DNA from: Aeromonas sp. FDAARGOS 1405 | Lineage (GTDB): Bacteria > Pseudomonadota > Gammaproteobacteria > Enterobacterales > Aeromonadaceae | Assembly (NCBI RefSeq): GCF_019048265.1 | Contig: NZ_CP077311.1 | Coordinates: forward strand, 2,117,001 to 2,181,000 | Reading direction: 5' to 3' | DNA: 64,000 nucleotides | Shown: piece by piece, positions 55,499 to 64,000 of the stretch | Position numbering within the stretch: the stretch's first letter is position 1 | How the letters are laid out: every line of letters starts with the position of its first letter | Translations under genes and position numbers: made by a program | The notes under the pieces: model-generated | The model's input: only the letters and a program-made list of their open reading frames with translations | Told to the model about the DNA's origin: nothing | Databases searched by the model: none

Positions 55499-57601
55499 TC
55501 AGCTGAGACGAAATTGACCCAGTAATTGCTGCAATTTGTCGGCCGCCTGACGCAATGCCTGACTGGCTTTGGCCGTTTCGGTCGCATCCTGAGCAATGTC
55601 GTTGGCCAGTGCGTTGGTTTTTGACAGGTTGCCGGAGACGGTTTCTGAGACCGAGCTCTGCTCTTCGGCGGCGGAGGCGATCTGATAGGTCATGTCGTTG
55701 ATGGTGGAGATGGCCTGGTAGATGCTGCCGAGCGCCTCTTCCGCCAGATCCGCTTCGCTCACTGCCTGATGGGTCAACTGCTGGCTCTGGGTGATGGCGT
55801 TGACTGCATTGGTGGAGCTGAGGCGGATCTTCTCGATCAACTCCTGGGTATTCTGCACCGCCTGCTGGGTATTGCCTGCCAGTTTGCGCACCTCGTCGGC
55901 CACCACCGCAAAGCCGCGGCCTTGTTCGCCAGCCCGTGCAGCCTCGATGGCGGCGTTGAGGGCCAGCAGGTTGGTCTGATCGGCAATCCCCTGAATGACG
56001 GTGAGGATGCTGGTGATCTGGGCGCTGTCGTGGGCCAGCCCTTCCACCACTTCGGCCCCTTTGCCGGCTTCTGCTGCGACCTTGTGCATCGACTGGATCA
56101 CCTGCTGGAAGCGCTCCTTGCCCTGATCGGCAGCGCTTTGCGCCTGTTTGGCCGAGTCGGCGGTATTGTTGGCGTGGGTGGCGACCTCCTGACTGACGTA
56201 GGACATCTCCTGTACCGCGGTCAGCATCTGCTCCATCTCGGCCTGATGATGCTGCAGATTGTTGTCGGTCTGACCGGCAATGCGATCGGTGTCACCGGCG
56301 TAGCGGTTCACCTCGCTGGCAGTCTTGAGCACATCCCCGAGCAACCCTTGCAGCTTGTCGATAAAGCGGTTGATCCCCTTGGCGAGATCCCCCAGCTCAT
56401 CCACCGAGCGGGTCGTGAGGCGTTTGGTGAGATCCCCTTCACCATCGGCGATGTCATCCACCAGGCTGACCATCTGACGGATGGGGCCTGTGATGCTGCG
56501 TGCAATCACCAGCATGGTGGCCAGCGCCAGTACCAGTACGATAAAGGCACCGACCAGCTGCTGGGTCACCGCGGCCCGGTTCATCTCATTGAGCTGGCTC
56601 TCCAGCTGATCGGCCCCCGCCAGTACCACCTTGTAGGGCAGGGTGACGATGATGGCCCAGTTGCGGCTCATTCCCGGCACCATGATGGGGACGGAAATAC
56701 GGAATGACTCGTCCAGCTCCTGACGTTGCACTTCCGGTTTCAGGTACTGCTGCCACTGGTTGCCCAGCACCTTACTTGCGCTGCTGCCGAGCAGGCTGGC
56801 ATCACCGCTGGTGCCTGTGATGACACCGGCGGCGCTGACGATCAGGGTTTCCCCCTTGCCGTCATAGATGTTGCTGTTGAGGGACTGTGCCTGACGGCTG
56901 ATGGAGTCCACCGCCAGATCCAGCGCGGCGATCCCCTTGAACTGACCATCCACCATGATGGGGGTGGTGATAGTGCTCACCAGCACCTGCTGACCGTTGA
57001 TATCCACCTTGAAGGGATCGATCAGACAAGACCGTCCTTCCCGTTTCGGGCAGGCGTAGTAGTCGTTGGCGGGATTGCCGAATTCGTCCGGGTCGGTTTT
57101 TTCGATGGAGAGCAGCAGATCGGTGCCGATTTGATCCTTGTCGCGATAGAAATAGGGGACAAAGCGCCCCTTGCTGTCGCTACCGAGCGCGGTCTGACCG
57201 GCAAAGCTGGCATCCTGACCGTCGAAACCGTTGGGCTCGAAGCCGGCAAAGGCGCCATAGAGCTGGGGCTCCAACGCCAATTGTGCCTTGAGCAGGTCGG
57301 TGGCCTGCTGGCGATCCAGCGGTAGTTTGCCCTGTTGTTGCAGGGCGAGGGCGCTGGCCATCTGCTGGGTGTAGGAGAGCCCTTTTTGCAGCAGCTGGGT
57401 GATGGTGGCCGCCTCGGCGCGGGCATTGGCGCTGACCTTCTGCCAAGCCTCCTGCTGCAGCGCTTCACGGCTGGAGCTGATGGTCAGTTGTTGGGTCTGT
57501 TGGCCGGAGTATTGGTTGAGCAGGATCAGGATGACCAGGGCTGCGGTCATGGCGATCCCGGCCATCACTAGAATGCGATTCTGGATAGAACGGAACTGCA
57601 T
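55499..57601 (-). CDS. Methyl-accepting chemotaxis protein with a Cache-type sensor
   Basis: The 700-residue receptor has a membrane helix near 10-30, a periplasmic dCache-like domain ([45 protein letters not shown]), a second helix near 385-405, HAMP, and the tip [20 protein letters not shown]. Amino acids are common dCache ligands, but this one is unknown. ATG 57601 is supported by AAGGAAGAG on the minus strand; the frame to 57724 has no such support. It is a single gene. Confidence 0.93.
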   Translation of the reverse strand: MQFRSIQNRILVMAGIAMTAALVILILLNQYSGQQTQQLTISSSREALQQEAWQKVSANARAEAATITQLLQKGLSYTQQMASALALQQQGKLPLDRQQATDLLKAQLALEPQLYGAFAGFEPNGFDGQDASFAGQTALGSDSKGRFVPYFYRDKDQIGTDLLLSIEKTDPDEFGNPANDYYACPKREGRSCLIDPFKVDINGQQVLVSTITTPIMVDGQFKGIAALDLAVDSISRQAQSLNSNIYDGKGETLIVSAAGVITGTSGDASLLGSSASKVLGNQWQQYLKPEVQRQELDESFRISVPIMVPGMSRNWAIIVTLPYKVVLAGADQLESQLNEMNRAAVTQQLVGAFIVLVLALATMLVIARSITGPIRQMVSLVDDIADGEGDLTKRLTTRSVDELGDLAKGINRFIDKLQGLLGDVLKTASEVNRYAGDTDRIAGQTDNNLQHHQAEMEQMLTAVQEMSYVSQEVATHANNTADSAKQAQSAADQGKERFQQVIQSMHKVAAEAGKGAEVVEGLAHDSAQITSILTVIQGIADQTNLLALNAAIEAARAGEQGRGFAVVADEVRKLAGNTQQAVQNTQELIEKIRLSSTNAVNAITQSQQLTHQAVSEADLAEEALGSIYQAISTINDMTYQIASAAEEQSSVSETVSGNLSKTNALANDIAQDATETAKASQALRQAADKLQQLLGQFRLS

Positions 57602-57874
57602 CGTCTCTTCCTTGTTCGTGAGAAGTGTGGTGAGCGTTATTTGGGTATCGACCGGAGGAGGCAGCTCTCCAGCATTGTGCATAGCAAATCGGAAACGGGG
57701 CTTCTGTTTTGCGATCCTCTTCAAATATCGGGCTACAGATGCAAATGGCGACAGATTTAACCCCCTACTTTAGCCCGCAATGGCGTCATGGTTTTCCCAT
57801 CCGTGATTGTCGGTGCTAAAATGCGACGGTTTTTTTAACGAATTGGCCCAAGGCCCTCTACACAAGGCTTAAAG

Positions 57875-59290
57875 ATGAAAGTCAAAACCCGTTTTGCTCC
57901 CAGCCCGACCGGCTTTTTGCATGTCGGCGGTGCCCGTACCGCACTCTATTCCTGGTTGTTTGCAAAGAACCAGGGCGGTGAGTTCGTGCTGCGTATTGAG
58001 GATACCGACCTGGAACGTTCCACTCAGGAGGCGATCGACGCCATCATTGAGGGCATGGAATGGCTGGAGCTGAACTGGGATGAGGGCCCCTACTACCAAA
58101 CCAAGCGCTTCGATCGCTACAACGCGCTGATCGACGAGATGCTGGCCGATGGCCGCGCCTACAAGTGCTACTGCTCCAAAGAGCGTCTGGAAGCGCTGCG
58201 CGAAGGCCAGATGGCCAACGGCGAGAAGCCCCGTTATGACGGCAAGTGCCGCGATCATGCCCACGATCACTCGGCCGATGCGCCGCACGTGATTCGCTTC
58301 CGCAACCCGACCGAAGGTTCCGTGGTGTTCGATGACCACGTCCGTGGCCGCATCGAGTTCGCCAACACCGAGCTGGACGATCTGATCATCCGCCGTACCG
58401 ACGGCGCGCCGACCTACAACTTCTGCGTAGTGGTCGATGACTGGGATATGGAGATCACCCACGTGGTACGTGGCGAAGACCACATCAACAACACCCCGCG
58501 CCAGATCAACATCTATAAGGCGCTGAACGCGCCGGTACCGGAATTTGCCCACGTATCCATGATCCTGGGTGACGACGGTGCCAAGCTCTCCAAGCGCCAT
58601 GGTGCAGTCTCCGTGATGCAGTACCGCGATGACGGCTACCTGCCGGAAGCGCTGCTGAACTATCTGGTGCGTCTGGGCTGGTCCCACGGCGATCAGGAGA
58701 TCTTCAGCCTGGAAGAGATGATCAAGCTGTTCAGCCTGGATGCCATCTCCAAGTCTGCCTCTGCCTTCAACACCGACAAACTGCTGTGGCTGAACAACCA
58801 CTACATGCGCAGCCTGGATCCGACTTATGTTGCCAAGCATCTGGCATGGCACATGGAAAACCAGAAGATCGACACCAGCAATGGCCCGGCGCTGGCCGAC
58901 GTGGTCACCCTGCTGGCCGAGCGCTGCAACACCCTGGTCGAGATGGCCGCCCAGAGCCGCTATCTGTTCGAAGATTTTGAGGCGATCGACGAAGCGGCTG
59001 CCAAGAAGCACCTGCGTGGCGTCGCTGCCGAGCCGCTGGCTCTGGCCAAGACCAAGCTGGCTGCACTGGATAGCTGGACCACCGAAGCGCTGCACGAGCT
59101 GATTGAAGCGACCGCTGCCGAGCTGGGTCAGGGCATGGGCAAGGTTGGTATGCCGCTGCGCGTGGCTGTTACCGGTCTGGGTCAGTCCCCGGCCATCGAC
59201 GCCGTGATGGCGCTGGTGGGCAAAGAGCGTGTACTTGCTCGTATCGACCGTGCGCTGGCTTACATCGAAGCCCGCATGGCTGCCGAGTAA
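57875..59290 (+). CDS. gltX: Glutamyl-tRNA synthetase
   Basis: The 471-residue class I synthetase charges tRNA-Glu. It has [18 protein letters not shown] (HIGH-type), KLSKRHG (KMSKS-type), and the zinc ligands of [15 protein letters not shown] with CRDH further on. The C-terminal helical anticodon-binding domain ends [11 protein letters not shown]. The length equals that of E. coli. It is a single gene with a terminator. Confidence 0.98.
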   Translation: MKVKTRFAPSPTGFLHVGGARTALYSWLFAKNQGGEFVLRIEDTDLERSTQEAIDAIIEGMEWLELNWDEGPYYQTKRFDRYNALIDEMLADGRAYKCYCSKERLEALREGQMANGEKPRYDGKCRDHAHDHSADAPHVIRFRNPTEGSVVFDDHVRGRIEFANTELDDLIIRRTDGAPTYNFCVVVDDWDMEITHVVRGEDHINNTPRQINIYKALNAPVPEFAHVSMILGDDGAKLSKRHGAVSVMQYRDDGYLPEALLNYLVRLGWSHGDQEIFSLEEMIKLFSLDAISKSASAFNTDKLLWLNNHYMRSLDPTYVAKHLAWHMENQKIDTSNGPALADVVTLLAERCNTLVEMAAQSRYLFEDFEAIDEAAAKKHLRGVAAEPLALAKTKLAALDSWTTEALHELIEATAAELGQGMGKVGMPLRVAVTGLGQSPAIDAVMALVGKERVLARIDRALAYIEARMAAE

Positions 59291-59350
59291 CTGCTGCCGA
59301 TGTGGCAGGCGAGGGGATAACCCTGCTCTGCCACATGCTGAATAGAAAAA

Positions 59351-59380
59351 ATCCGAAACCACTGGTTTCGGATTTTTTTA
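59351..59380. terminator. Terminator after gltX
   Basis: ATCCGAAACC pairs with GGTTTCGGAT around ACT, with A-rich sequence before and seven T after. It lies between convergent gltX and the short chemoreceptor gene. Confidence 0.9.
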
Positions 59381-59435
59381 TGGCCGGGAGCTGCGGTGGG
59401 GCACCATGGTGGTCATGCCCGACCTGGACGAGCTG

Positions 59436-60686
59436 TCAGGCCAGCTTGAAGGACTGGATCTGGCTGTCGAGCTCCTTGCTGTGTTGTTCGACCAGCTCGG
59501 AGGCTTCTTGCAGTTCGCGCAGTACCACGACGGAGCCTTCAGCGATCTGCCTGACCTGCTCCAGATTGCCGCGCATCTCTTCGGCGACCGAGCTCTGCTG
59601 CTCGGAGGCGGCGGCGATGTGGCGGTTCATGTCGGCGACACCCTGTACCCGCTGCACTATGGTGGCGAGCTGGGTACCGGCCTGGGTCACCTGTTCCACT
59701 CCTTTGTCGGCCTGGCGCACGCTATGGGCCATCAGTTCGGCGGCCTGAGCTGCATTGCCCTGCAGTTGTTCGATCATCTTCTGGATCTCGACGGTGGCGG
59801 CCTGGGCGCGGTTAGCCAGCTCGCGCACCTCGGAGGCCACTACGGCAAAGCCACGACCCGCTTCACCGGCGCGGGCCGCTTCGATGGCGGCGTTCAGTGC
59901 CAGCAGGTTGGTCTGCTCCGAGATGCCGCGAATGGTGTCGACTACCGAGCCAATGCGCTCGACCCCTTGCTCCACCTGATTGACCACGGTAGCGGAGCGC
60001 TGGATATTGCCGGAGAGGGTGTCGATGGTGTTGACGGTCTCGGTAACGCAGCGGCTCCCCTCCTCGGCCAGCTGGCTGGTTTCGGCGGTGGCGTGAGAGG
60101 CTTGATCCGCATGGGTGGCCACTTCGCGAATGGCGCCGACCATCTGGCTCATGGCGCTTGCCAGTTGCTCAATCTGGGTGAACTCTTCGTTGATCGCTTC
60201 GTTGGCCTCTTCCATGCAGAGAGTAACCTGAGAGGCGATGTCGTTGAGCTCCTTGCAGGCGGCGCGCTGGTTGCCAAACACTGCTTTGAGGTTTTCCTGC
60301 GAGTGGGAGACCGCCTTGGCGATATCACCGAACTCGTCACGAGACTTGAGCAGTACCTTGTGGCTGAGGTCCCGCTTGGCGAAGCGCTCCAGCAGGCCCA
60401 CCAGATAGTGCACCTGCTTGACCATCAGGCGAGAGCCGGTGAGCAGCAGGATTACGAACAGCAGCCCCATGATGGTGGTCTCCATCAGGCCGGTCCAGAG
60501 CAAGCGATTGGAGATCGCATCTGCCTTGGCGGGATCAAGCCCTTCGCTGAGCAGAGTTGACTCCAGATTGTTGGCATCAAACCAGAGTTTGGTCAGTAGC
60601 AAAATGGTACTGAACACCATCAGCAACACTACTTTTGGCACCAGCCGAATGTTGCTCATCCGCTTCTCTAGCAGGTTTAACTGCAT
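59436..60686 (-). CDS. Short methyl-accepting chemotaxis-like protein
   Basis: The 416-residue receptor has two helices ([17 protein letters not shown] and [19 protein letters not shown]) separated by only about 45 residues, so it has almost no periplasmic sensor. A HAMP-like stretch and the tip [21 protein letters not shown] follow. It may sense membrane or cytoplasmic state, or work with a partner. ATG 60686 is chosen for its AAGGAG. It diverges from the channel gene. Confidence 0.9.
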   Translation of the reverse strand: MQLNLLEKRMSNIRLVPKVVLLMVFSTILLLTKLWFDANNLESTLLSEGLDPAKADAISNRLLWTGLMETTIMGLLFVILLLTGSRLMVKQVHYLVGLLERFAKRDLSHKVLLKSRDEFGDIAKAVSHSQENLKAVFGNQRAACKELNDIASQVTLCMEEANEAINEEFTQIEQLASAMSQMVGAIREVATHADQASHATAETSQLAEEGSRCVTETVNTIDTLSGNIQRSATVVNQVEQGVERIGSVVDTIRGISEQTNLLALNAAIEAARAGEAGRGFAVVASEVRELANRAQAATVEIQKMIEQLQGNAAQAAELMAHSVRQADKGVEQVTQAGTQLATIVQRVQGVADMNRHIAAASEQQSSVAEEMRGNLEQVRQIAEGSVVVLRELQEASELVEQHSKELDSQIQSFKLA

Positions 60687-60787
60687 CGTGAAATCTCCTT
60701 TGAAAATCGCTTTTTCCTTTGCCCTCAGGACTATCGGCATTATCTTCTCTTTTATTAATTTGCACTGTGCTTAAAGTTGGAAAATGT

Positions 60788-61537
60788 ATGCGACATCACT
60801 TAACTCATCTGCGGGCGATGGATCTGCTGATGGCATTTCTGTCGATTATCTCGGTTGTGCTGGTGACGGCCCGCTGGTGGGGGCAGGCAACCCTCACTCC
60901 CCAAACCCTGCAGCTCTTCTATGACCTGGACAGCCTGATCTGTTACTTCTTCCTTGCCCATTTCGCTTATGGTTGGCTTCGGGCCCCTGATCGAAAATCC
61001 TTCTTCAAGACCAACTGGATCTATCTACCAGGCAGTTTGCCGATGGTGGAGCAGCTGCGTTGGGCCCGTTTGCTGCAGCTTTGGCGGGTCTATCAACTGT
61101 TCAAGGAGAACCCGGATCTCTGGGCCATGTTCCGTCGCGAGCGAAACGAGACAACCCTCTCCGGCATCCTGTTCCTCTTTTTCCTGCTGCTGGGGTTGGG
61201 ATCCGGTGTCATGTACTGGATTGAGTCTGGTCAGCCCGGCAGCCAGATTGAGACACCTTATGACGCATTCTGGTGGACGCTGGTGACCCTCTCCACAGTC
61301 GGTTACGGGGATCTGGTGCCCAAAACAGAGGAAGGGCGTTTTGTTGCCAGCCTGCTGATCCTGTTCGGGGTCGGTCTGTTTGGTGCCATCAGTGGTTTTA
61401 TGGCCAGCATCTTTTTGCAACCGGCCAAGGAGAGCGAAACCGACAAGTGGCGTCATCACTACAACAACCAGCAAGAGGAGTTGCTGCGGGAGATCCGCGC
61501 CCTGCGCAGCGAGGTGCGGGAGTTAAAAAGCAAGTGA
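60788..61537 (+). CDS. Potassium-channel-like membrane protein
   Basis: The 249-residue protein has about four membrane helices in its first 120 residues (MAFLSIISVVLVTARWW, LFYDLDSLICYFFLAHF, then GILFLFFLLLGLGSGVMYW). A pore loop with selectivity filter TLSTVGYGDLVP, a last helix (LLILFGVGLFGAISGFMA) and a charged coiled-coil tail follow. The filter indicates K+ selectivity. A weak ribosome-binding site precedes ATG 60788; the frame extends upstream. Gating cannot be read. Confidence 0.85.
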   Translation: MRHHLTHLRAMDLLMAFLSIISVVLVTARWWGQATLTPQTLQLFYDLDSLICYFFLAHFAYGWLRAPDRKSFFKTNWIYLPGSLPMVEQLRWARLLQLWRVYQLFKENPDLWAMFRRERNETTLSGILFLFFLLLGLGSGVMYWIESGQPGSQIETPYDAFWWTLVTLSTVGYGDLVPKTEEGRFVASLLILFGVGLFGAISGFMASIFLQPAKESETDKWRHHYNNQQEELLREIRALRSEVRELKSK

Positions 61538-61682
61538 GGGTGCGGGTGGGCAAGTGGCGAGGTAGCTCGCCACTCTGTGCTATTTATCCGGGGGCGCAGA
61601 TTTTTCTTTGCTTGTCCTTTAACCTGCTGGCGGCTTAACATTCAACCTCTTGTCCAAACCAGAAAAAGAGAACCGATCGACC

Positions 61683-62288
61683 ATGCGCGCCCTTCTCGGG
61701 ATTTTGATCTGCTTGTGTGCCCAACAGGCACTGGCCGACACACGTTATGTTTCAGACAACATCTTTACCTATATCCACAATGGTCCGGGTACCCAGTACC
61801 GGATTCTCGGTAGCGTCAAGGCTGGTGAACCGCTGGAGGTGAAGGCGGTGAACGGCGATGCCGGATTCACCCAGGTGGTGGACGGGCGTGGTCGCGAAGG
61901 GTGGATAAAAAGCAATGAACTGCAGAGTGAGCCCAGCTTGCGCGAGCGGCTCCCTCAGGTAGAAAAGGAGCGGGATGAGCTCAAGGCGCGCCTGCAAAAT
62001 CTCAACGGTGACAACGAAAAACGCTTCACCGAGAAGGATGGCCAGATCGCGGCCCAGAGCAAGGAGATCGCCGCCCTCAAGGCTCAGCTGGCCAGCCAGG
62101 GTGAAGAGATGAACAATCTCAAAGAGCAGAACGATGCCCTGACCCAGAGCTACGACAACCAGGAGCACGACATGCAGATGGACTGGTTTATCCGTGGTGG
62201 CGCCATGGTGGGGGCGGGGATCCTGCTCGGCATCCTGTTGCCCATGCTGCCCCGCCGTCGCAGCCGTGGCGATCGCTGGATGAACTGA
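61683..62288 (+). CDS. ygiM: TIGR04211-type SH3 and membrane-anchor protein (YgiM-like)
   Basis: The 201-residue protein has a signal peptide (LLGILICLCAQQALA), an SH3b domain (RYVSDNIFTYIHNGPGTQYRILGSVKAGEPL), a coiled coil (about 95-165) and a C-terminal helix (GGAMVGAGILLGILLPML) followed by RRRSRG. YgiM of E. coli shares this layout and its role is not established. ATG 61683 is preferred over the TTG at 61650 because the signal peptide starts there. It ends in a terminator. Confidence 0.88.
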   Translation: MRALLGILICLCAQQALADTRYVSDNIFTYIHNGPGTQYRILGSVKAGEPLEVKAVNGDAGFTQVVDGRGREGWIKSNELQSEPSLRERLPQVEKERDELKARLQNLNGDNEKRFTEKDGQIAAQSKEIAALKAQLASQGEEMNNLKEQNDALTQSYDNQEHDMQMDWFIRGGAMVGAGILLGILLPMLPRRRSRGDRWMN

Positions 62289-62314
62289 CAGCTTCTGGCT
62301 GACTGAATTGATGA

Positions 62315-62345
62315 GAAGGGTCGCCGTGGCGGCCCTTCTTTTTTT
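62315..62345 (+). terminator. Terminator after the ygiM-like gene
   Basis: GAAGGGTCGCC and the complementary GGCGGCCCTTC form a stem with one G-T pair, followed by seven T. Confidence 0.88.
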
Positions 62346-62620
62346 GGGCGCATTGGGACATCCGGTATTGGGTGGGATGCGTGGCTGCTTTGCGACAGGA
62401 CGGGCGGTGGCAGATCGTATACAAAATGAAGTCAGATGACCCTCATGTTTACTGGCAGGCCGGCTTAAAAAGGGAATAAATGAGTTGAATTAGCGATCTT
62501 TGTTAAGGATTGGCAACAAATTCATTTCATATAGGGGAGGATATTGTATACATTGTCGGCGTTTCGGCGGTGCGACCGCCTTTGTCGATATCAGCCTTAG
62601 GGCGTACAGGAAGACCCCAT
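62346..62620. promoter_or_regulatory. putA upstream region with two GTATAC sites
   Basis: About 275 bp without a gene. It contains TCGTATACAA (62415-62424) and TTGTATACAT (62544-62553), each with the palindrome GTATAC, 129 bp apart centre to centre. They resemble GntR/FCD-type operators but could be chance. No clear promoter was fixed. Confidence 0.4.
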
Positions 62621-64000
62621 ATGTTCAAAGCTACTCAAGTGCTTGCCGCTGACTATATCCCCTCCGATCTGGCCGCCCTGCGCGAAGCCATCACCCAAAA
62701 CTACGTGGTGGATGAAAATGCCTATCTGGCCGAACTGTCGGCCATGCTGCCGGGAGATGGCGCCTCGCTGGAGCAGGTGACCCAGCGTGCCCGTACTCTG
62801 GTGACCAAGGTGCGCAAGGAGAGCGGCTCTGGCGACGGTATCGATGCCTTCCTGCAGGAGTACAGCCTGGATACCCAAGAGGGGATCATCCTGATGTGTC
62901 TGGCCGAGGCGCTGCTGCGCATTCCCGATGCCGAGACCGCTGACGCCCTGATCAAGGACAAGCTCTCCGGCGCCAACTGGTCATCTCATTTCCGCAAGAG
63001 CGACTCTACTCTGGTCAACGCCTCCACCTGGGGGCTGATGCTGACCGGCAAGATTATCAAGCTCGACAAAAAGCTCGACGGCAACCCGGCCAACCTGCTG
63101 GGGCGGATGGTCAACAAGCTGGGGGAGCCGGTGGTGCGATCCGCCATGTATGCCGCCATGAAGATCATGGGCAAGCAGTTCGTGCTGGGGCGCGACATGA
63201 AGGAGGCGCTCAAGGCGAGCCGCAAATCCCGCGAGCTGGGCTACACCCATACCTACGACATGCTGGGTGAATCTGCGCTGACCATGCAGGATGCCGACAA
63301 GTATCTGACCGATTACCGCAACGCCATCGAGGCGGTGGGCAACGAGCGGATCAGCGACGGCGGCCCGGCCCCCTCCATCTCCATCAAGCTCTCGGCACTC
63401 CATCCACGCTATGACGTGGCCAACCGCGAGCGGGTGCTCGGCGAGATGTGCGAGCGGCTGGTGGGGCTGGTGCGTCTGGCCCGCGACAAGGATGTGGCCA
63501 TCAGCATTGATGCCGAGGAGATGGACCGCCTCGAGCTGTCGCTGGATCTGTTTGAGCAGCTCTACCGCTCCGACGCCAACCGTGGCTGGGGCAAGCTCGG
63601 CATGGTAGTGCAGGCCTACTCCAAGCGCGCCCTGCCGGTACTCTGCTGGCTCACCGCGCTGGCCCGCGAGCAGGGTGACCTCATTCCGGTTCGCTTGGTA
63701 AAAGGCGCTTACTGGGACAGCGAACTGAAATATGCCCAGCAGGCGGGCCTGCCCGGTTACCCGCTCTTTACCCGCAAGGCGGGCACCGATATATCCTACC
63801 TCGCCTGCGCCCGCTACCTGCTGAGCGAGCCGACCCGCGGCTTTATCGCTCCCCAGTTCGCCACCCACAACGCCAATACCGTGGTCAGCATTCTGGAGAT
63901 GGCCGGTGATCGCCAGTTCGAATTCCAGCGCCTGCACGGCATGGGGGAGGAGCTGCACAACGCGGTGCTGAACGACAATCCCGGCCTGCACTGCCGCATC
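62621..64000 (+). CDS. putA: Bifunctional proline dehydrogenase / L-glutamate-gamma-semialdehyde dehydrogenase PutA, N-terminal part
   Basis: The frame is open to the window end, so at least 460 residues are present and the gene is 3' truncated. It begins MFKATQVLAADYIPSDLAALREA, with AGGAAG before the ATG. The proline dehydrogenase barrel shows SISIKLSALHPRY, ISIDAEEMDRLELSLDLFEQ, VVQAYSKRALPVL, RLVKGAYWDSELK and the start of ATHNANTV. There is no ribbon-helix-helix DNA-binding domain at the N-terminus, unlike E. coli PutA, so it cannot repress its own gene in that way. Confidence 0.93.
   Translation, partial: MFKATQVLAADYIPSDLAALREAITQNYVVDENAYLAELSAMLPGDGASLEQVTQRARTLVTKVRKESGSGDGIDAFLQEYSLDTQEGIILMCLAEALLRIPDAETADALIKDKLSGANWSSHFRKSDSTLVNASTWGLMLTGKIIKLDKKLDGNPANLLGRMVNKLGEPVVRSAMYAAMKIMGKQFVLGRDMKEALKASRKSRELGYTHTYDMLGESALTMQDADKYLTDYRNAIEAVGNERISDGGPAPSISIKLSALHPRYDVANRERVLGEMCERLVGLVRLARDKDVAISIDAEEMDRLELSLDLFEQLYRSDANRGWGKLGMVVQAYSKRALPVLCWLTALAREQGDLIPVRLVKGAYWDSELKYAQQAGLPGYPLFTRKAGTDISYLACARYLLSEPTRGFIAPQFATHNANTVVSILEMAGDRQFEFQRLHGMGEELHNAVLNDNPGLHCRI

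Overview
The window is about 64 kb of chromosome from a GC-rich gammaproteobacterium, most probably an Aeromonas species. The evidence is gene order and protein likeness: tsaE-amiB-mutL-miaA-hfq-hflX-hflK-hflC, lptD-surA-pdxA-rsmA-apaG-apaH and psd-rsgA/orn/tRNA-Gly are arranged as in enteric and Vibrio-type genomes. Vibrio/Aeromonas-type features are added to this: AmiB with two LysM domains, DUF2960 and VF530 small proteins, AmgK-MurU, many chemoreceptors, and a PutA without the N-terminal DNA-binding domain. The genus call is inference. I see no insertion sequence, prophage or CRISPR array.

Layout. 1-5,000: end of a hybrid histidine kinase, a REC-EAL c-di-GMP phosphodiesterase and a chemoreceptor. 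5,000-8,320: rfaH and the metNIQ methionine importer (minus strand), with a six-unit MetJ operator on its promoter. 8,600-11,230: an unknown helical protein, a polyphosphate glucokinase and queG. 11,290-22,180: the plus-strand nnr-tsaE-amiB-mutL-miaA-hfq-hflX-hflKC-yjeT series. 22,260-25,460: ispB diverging from rplU-rpmA-obgE. 25,830-32,570: YjiH-type membrane protein, a lipoprotein, a large HD-GYP protein, a flavin monooxygenase and an HTH-membrane protein. 32,690-42,200: the lptD-to-apaH operon (minus) and amgK-murU-djlA (plus). 42,270-49,580: pepD, a CRP-site-controlled small RNA-like locus with a 29-codon ORF, gpt, frsA, crl and proBA. 49,650-54,020: rsgA-psd-VF530-DUF2960-lipoprotein (minus), orn and seven identical tRNA-Gly genes. 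54,240-64,000: a cold-shock protein, an OapA/YtfB-like protein, two chemoreceptors, gltX, a potassium-channel-like protein, ygiM and the start of putA.

How genes work together. The lptD operon covers outer-membrane assembly (LptD, SurA). AmgK-MurU diverges from it and feeds recycled cell-wall sugar into peptidoglycan precursors, while AmiB splits septal peptidoglycan. The miaA-hfq-hfl block groups tRNA modification, RNA chaperoning and FtsH control. Several signalling proteins converge on c-di-GMP (REC-EAL and HD-GYP; Orn finishes the pGpG produced).

The two most interesting observations are: (1) a 105-bp in-frame tandem duplication of the mutL ribosome-binding site and first codons, giving two 33-codon mini-ORFs ahead of mutL that differ from it by synonymous changes over the first 14 codons; and (2) a 29-codon ORF at 44,122 with a perfect CRP site upstream and a terminator downstream. 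The second resembles the dual-function RNA VcdRP of Vibrio cholerae.
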